From NCBI GenBank assembly GCA_902765305.1, contig CACWZI010000007.1, forward strand, positions 1 to 48,567: a stretch of DNA of 48,567 bases, read 5' to 3'. The stretch is from an uncultured Eubacteriales bacterium (GTDB taxonomy: Bacteria > Bacillota > Clostridia > Christensenellales > Aristaeellaceae). Shown piece by piece: positions 46,249 through 48,567 of the stretch (positions within the stretch are counted from its first letter, which is position 1; every line of letters begins with the position of its first letter). The notes beneath the pieces were generated by a model. It saw only the letters and a list, made by a program, of their open reading frames with translations. It searched no databases and was not told where the DNA came from. Position numbers and translations under genes: made by a program.

Positions 46249-48315
46249 TTGAACAAGAAACCCACAAGGAACGTGCTGCAGGGGCCGCTGATGTACCTGC
46301 TGATCCTGGCCATCATACTGCTGATGGTGCACATGCTCAGCGACGGCGCCCAGCCCACCACCGAATCCATCGACTACTCCACCCTGCTGGAATGGGTGGA
46401 AAACGACCTGCGCCTCAGCCAGGGCGAAACCCTGCCCGCCACCGCCAAATACAGGACGCTGGGCCGGGTGGTCATACAGTCCAACACGCTGAAGGCCGTC
46501 TCCGAGCAGAACATGGCCTCGGCGGAGCTGACCGGCAGCTTCGACGCGGAATGCGTGCTGCCCAGCGAAGCCCAGTTCTACCAGGATGTCAATTCCATAT
46601 ACGCCGCGGTACTGGGCCGCGCCGTCAGCCCCACGGAATACCACTTCGAAATCTCCTCCAAGCTGCCCGCCCAGCCGGCGTGGTGGGTGGAATGGGTCCC
46701 GCTGCTGGTGACGGTGGTGCTCTTCGGCCTGCTCTGGTACTTCCTGATGCGCCAGCAGACCGGCGGCGGCAAGGGCATGATGAGCTTCGGGCGCTCCCGG
46801 GCCCGCATGACCGATCCCAACGCCAACAAGGTCACCTTTGACGACGTGGCCGGCGCGGACGAGGAGAAGGAGGAGCTTCAGGAGATCGTTCAGTTCCTGA
46901 AGAACCCCCAGCGCTTCACCAAGGTCGGCGCGCGGATCCCCACGGGCGTGCTGCTGGTGGGCCCTCCCGGCACCGGCAAGACGCTGCTGGCCCGGGCGGT
47001 GGCCGGCGAGGCCGGCGTGCCCTTCTTCACCATCTCCGGCTCCGACTTCGTGGAGATGTTCGTGGGCGTGGGCGCGAGCCGCGTACGCGACCTGTTTGAC
47101 CAGGCCAAGAAGAACGCCCCAGCCATCGTGTTCATCGACGAGATCGACGCCGTGGGCCGCCAGCGCGGCGCCGGCCTGGGCGGCGGCCACGACGAGCGCG
47201 AGCAGACCCTGAACCAGCTGCTGGTCGAAATGGACGGCTTCACCCACAACGAGGGCGTGATCGTCATGGCGGCCACCAACCGCAGCGACATACTCGACCC
47301 CGCCCTGCTGCGCCCCGGCCGCTTTGACCGGCGCATCGTGGTGAATTACCCGGACGTGAAGGGCCGCGAGGAGATCCTGAAGGTCCACTCAAGGGGCAAG
47401 CCCCTGGGCAAGGACGTCGACCTGGGCGTACTGGCCCGCAGGACCCCCTACTTCACCGGCGCGGACCTGATGAACGTGATGAACGAGGCGGCGCTGCTGA
47501 CGGCGCGCCAGGGCCGCGACACCATCCACATGGACGCCATCGAGGAAGCCATCACCCGCGTGATGGCCGGCCCCGAGAAGAAGAGCCGCAAGGTGACGGA
47601 CATGGACCGCAAGCTGGTGGCCTATCACGAGGGCGGCCACGCCATCGTGGCCCACTACATTCCCGAGTGCGACGACGTGCACGAGATCACCACCATCCCC
47701 CGCGGCTCCGCCGGCGGCTACACCATGTACCTGCCCCAGGAGGAGTTCCACTACGTGACCACGGCCCGCATGAAGGCCCAGATGGCCAGCGCCATGGGCG
47801 GCCGCGTGGCCGAGGCGCTGATCTTCGGCGACATCACCACCGGCGCCTCCAGCGACATCAAGTCCGCCACCGAGATCGCCCGGAGCATGGTCACCGAATA
47901 CGGCATGAGCAGCAAGCTCGGCCCGGTCTTCCTGGGCACCGAGCACGAGGTCTTCCTGGGCCGCAGCTTCAGCCAGCAGAACTCCGGCTTCTCTGAAATG
48001 GTGAATACCGACATCGACAGCGAGGTCCACGCCCTGCTGCAGGAGGCCTATGACCGCGCCGAGCGTATCCTGCGCGAGCACATCGACCAGCTGCACGGCC
48101 TGGCGAATATACTGATCGAGAAGGAAAAGATCGACCGCAGCGAGTTCATCGCCTTCATGGAAGGCAAGCCCAAGGCCCAGGCCGTGGAGACCGAGTTCGT
48201 CTCCAAGCCCGAACCCGAGGACGCGCCCTGGGCCAAGGCGCTGGACGACGAAGCGCCCGCCCCCACCGTGAACCTGAAGAAGGACGAAGGCGGGGAAGCG
48301 GAGGAACAGGAATAA
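46249..48315 (+). CDS. ftsH: ATP-dependent zinc metalloprotease FtsH
   Basis: The 688-residue membrane protease degrades misfolded membrane proteins and some regulators. An N-terminal membrane helix ([19 protein letters not shown]), an extracytoplasmic domain and a second helix ([20 protein letters not shown]) precede the AAA domain: Walker A GPPGTGKT (about 239), Walker [12 protein letters not shown], and the second region of homology [20 protein letters not shown]. The zinc site is HEGGH (about 460) with the third ligand Asp in the later [11 protein letters not shown] segment. Start is TTG 46249 with AGAGGAT upstream. A TATAAT lies near 46186. The last 45 residues form an acidic tail. Confidence 0.95.
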   Translation: MNKKPTRNVLQGPLMYLLILAIILLMVHMLSDGAQPTTESIDYSTLLEWVENDLRLSQGETLPATAKYRTLGRVVIQSNTLKAVSEQNMASAELTGSFDAECVLPSEAQFYQDVNSIYAAVLGRAVSPTEYHFEISSKLPAQPAWWVEWVPLLVTVVLFGLLWYFLMRQQTGGGKGMMSFGRSRARMTDPNANKVTFDDVAGADEEKEELQEIVQFLKNPQRFTKVGARIPTGVLLVGPPGTGKTLLARAVAGEAGVPFFTISGSDFVEMFVGVGASRVRDLFDQAKKNAPAIVFIDEIDAVGRQRGAGLGGGHDEREQTLNQLLVEMDGFTHNEGVIVMAATNRSDILDPALLRPGRFDRRIVVNYPDVKGREEILKVHSRGKPLGKDVDLGVLARRTPYFTGADLMNVMNEAALLTARQGRDTIHMDAIEEAITRVMAGPEKKSRKVTDMDRKLVAYHEGGHAIVAHYIPECDDVHEITTIPRGSAGGYTMYLPQEEFHYVTTARMKAQMASAMGGRVAEALIFGDITTGASSDIKSATEIARSMVTEYGMSSKLGPVFLGTEHEVFLGRSFSQQNSGFSEMVNTDIDSEVHALLQEAYDRAERILREHIDQLHGLANILIEKEKIDRSEFIAFMEGKPKAQAVETEFVSKPEPEDAPWAKALDDEAPAPTVNLKKDEGGEAEEQE

Positions 48316-48321
48316 TCTACA

Positions 48322-48344
48322 GGGGCGGCGCGCGACGCCGCCCC
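48322..48344 (+). terminator. GC-rich hairpin after ftsH
   Basis: GGGGCGGCG and CGCCGCCCC form a perfect 9-bp stem with a 5-base loop, 6 bases after the ftsH stop. No T-run follows. Confidence 0.6.
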
Positions 48345-48420
48345 CGGTGTTTAAGGGAAGGCATGAACTGGCTCGAGGCTGGTGAACCGTCACCCTCGGA
48401 GATTGGCTTACCCTCTACAG

Positions 48421-48567
48421 CAATGTCATCAACTTAAGGAAAAAATACCTGCCGTCGCGCCCAAAAGGCTTCCCCTTGAGGGGCAATGTCGTCAACTTAG
48501 CAAAAGTTGTAATAGGAAAAGAGTTCACAACAAGCGTCAAAACCTCCGTAGCGGCGACTATCAGTCG
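48421..48567. repeat. Two partial copies of the CAATGTCATTAAGCTA-type end, window edge
   Basis: CAATGTCATCAACTTAAGGA at 48421 and CAATGTCGTCAACTTAGC at 48484 resemble the outer inverted repeat at 37496. The first runs into TTAAGGAAAAAATACC, similar to the IS5/MITE ends. A CCCCTTGAGGGG stem lies between them. No gene is seen in the last 250 bases. Confidence 0.45.

Noticed and set aside
46210-48393. Two long minus-strand frames opposite ftsH
   Set aside because: They mirror the ftsH codons exactly and have no motifs; ftsH is unambiguous.
1-48567. CRISPR array or tRNA/rRNA genes
   Set aside because: No regularly spaced direct repeats with unique spacers, and no cloverleaf or rRNA-like segments, were seen on reading both strands; the Cas4-like gene has no cas neighbours.

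Overview
The window looks like chromosome of a moderately high-GC, endospore-forming member of the Clostridia. A SpoIVB-type peptidase gene lies next to the Firmicutes housekeeping run tilS-hpt-ftsH. Most promoters are good sigma-A matches, ribosome sites are strong, and hsp20 carries a CIRCE (HrcA) operator. Assignment to a gut or rumen lineage near the Christensenellales is my inference from gene content, not something the sequence proves. I see no rRNA, tRNA or CRISPR array.

Region 1 (1-7850) is mixed. It holds a TIM-barrel sugar isomerase, a decayed GH39 xylosidase, SH3-type secreted proteins and several chimeric or truncated genes (GNAT fused to a solute-binding-protein tail, a short-chain dehydrogenase tail). 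A LysR regulator, a CIRCE-controlled hsp20, a MITE-like element, and an Rrf2 regulator/flavoprotein operon with a palindromic operator follow.

Region 2 (8408-21166) is the most striking part. About fourteen genes lie on the minus strand with almost no gaps. In transcription order they are: macro domain-HTH protein, VWA protein, ADP-ribosylglycohydrolase, DEDDh exonuclease, the C-terminal half of a DUF2779-type protein, an unknown protein, an LRR remnant, a nuclease-helicase, a triple Myb/SANT-like protein, an Nmad3-type protein, a PLD-helicase-DUF3427 protein, a NADAR fragment, a DUF4406-like protein and a Cas4-like nuclease (the N-terminal part of a DUF2779-type protein). The nuclease-helicase / SANT / Nmad3 / PLD-helicase block (9602-16597) is compact and translationally coupled. 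It is my best candidate for an undescribed DNA-processing or defence system. Just beyond it, a SLOG-family gene sits behind a promoter with a LexA-type box and a long structured leader.

Region 3 (22368-28101) is a minus-strand redox/hydrolase cluster (CMD-cupin, cyclophilin-like, hydrolases, flavin reductase, aldo/keto reductase, flavodoxin-like) with a divergent TetR regulator. Two of its genes carry single in-frame stop codons.

Region 4 (about 28300-39085) looks like the remains of an integrated element at the 3' end of guaA. It is bounded by an 11-bp direct repeat and paired TGACAAC arm-like repeats. Inside are a Fic/antitoxin pair, an AT-rich metallophosphoesterase + repeat-protein pair, a BceRS-BceAB-type peptide-sensing and efflux system, a truncated KTR zinc-ribbon gene (a family typical of conjugative transposons), a second MITE-like inverted-repeat element and an IS5-family insertion.

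Region 5 (39073-48567) is mostly core: a guaA whose glutaminase domain appears dead, a DinJ/YafQ-type toxin-antitoxin pair, a secreted triple-SH3 protein, spoIVB, tilS (apparently leaderless), hpt and ftsH. Short dispersed repeats and MITE fragments recur through the window.
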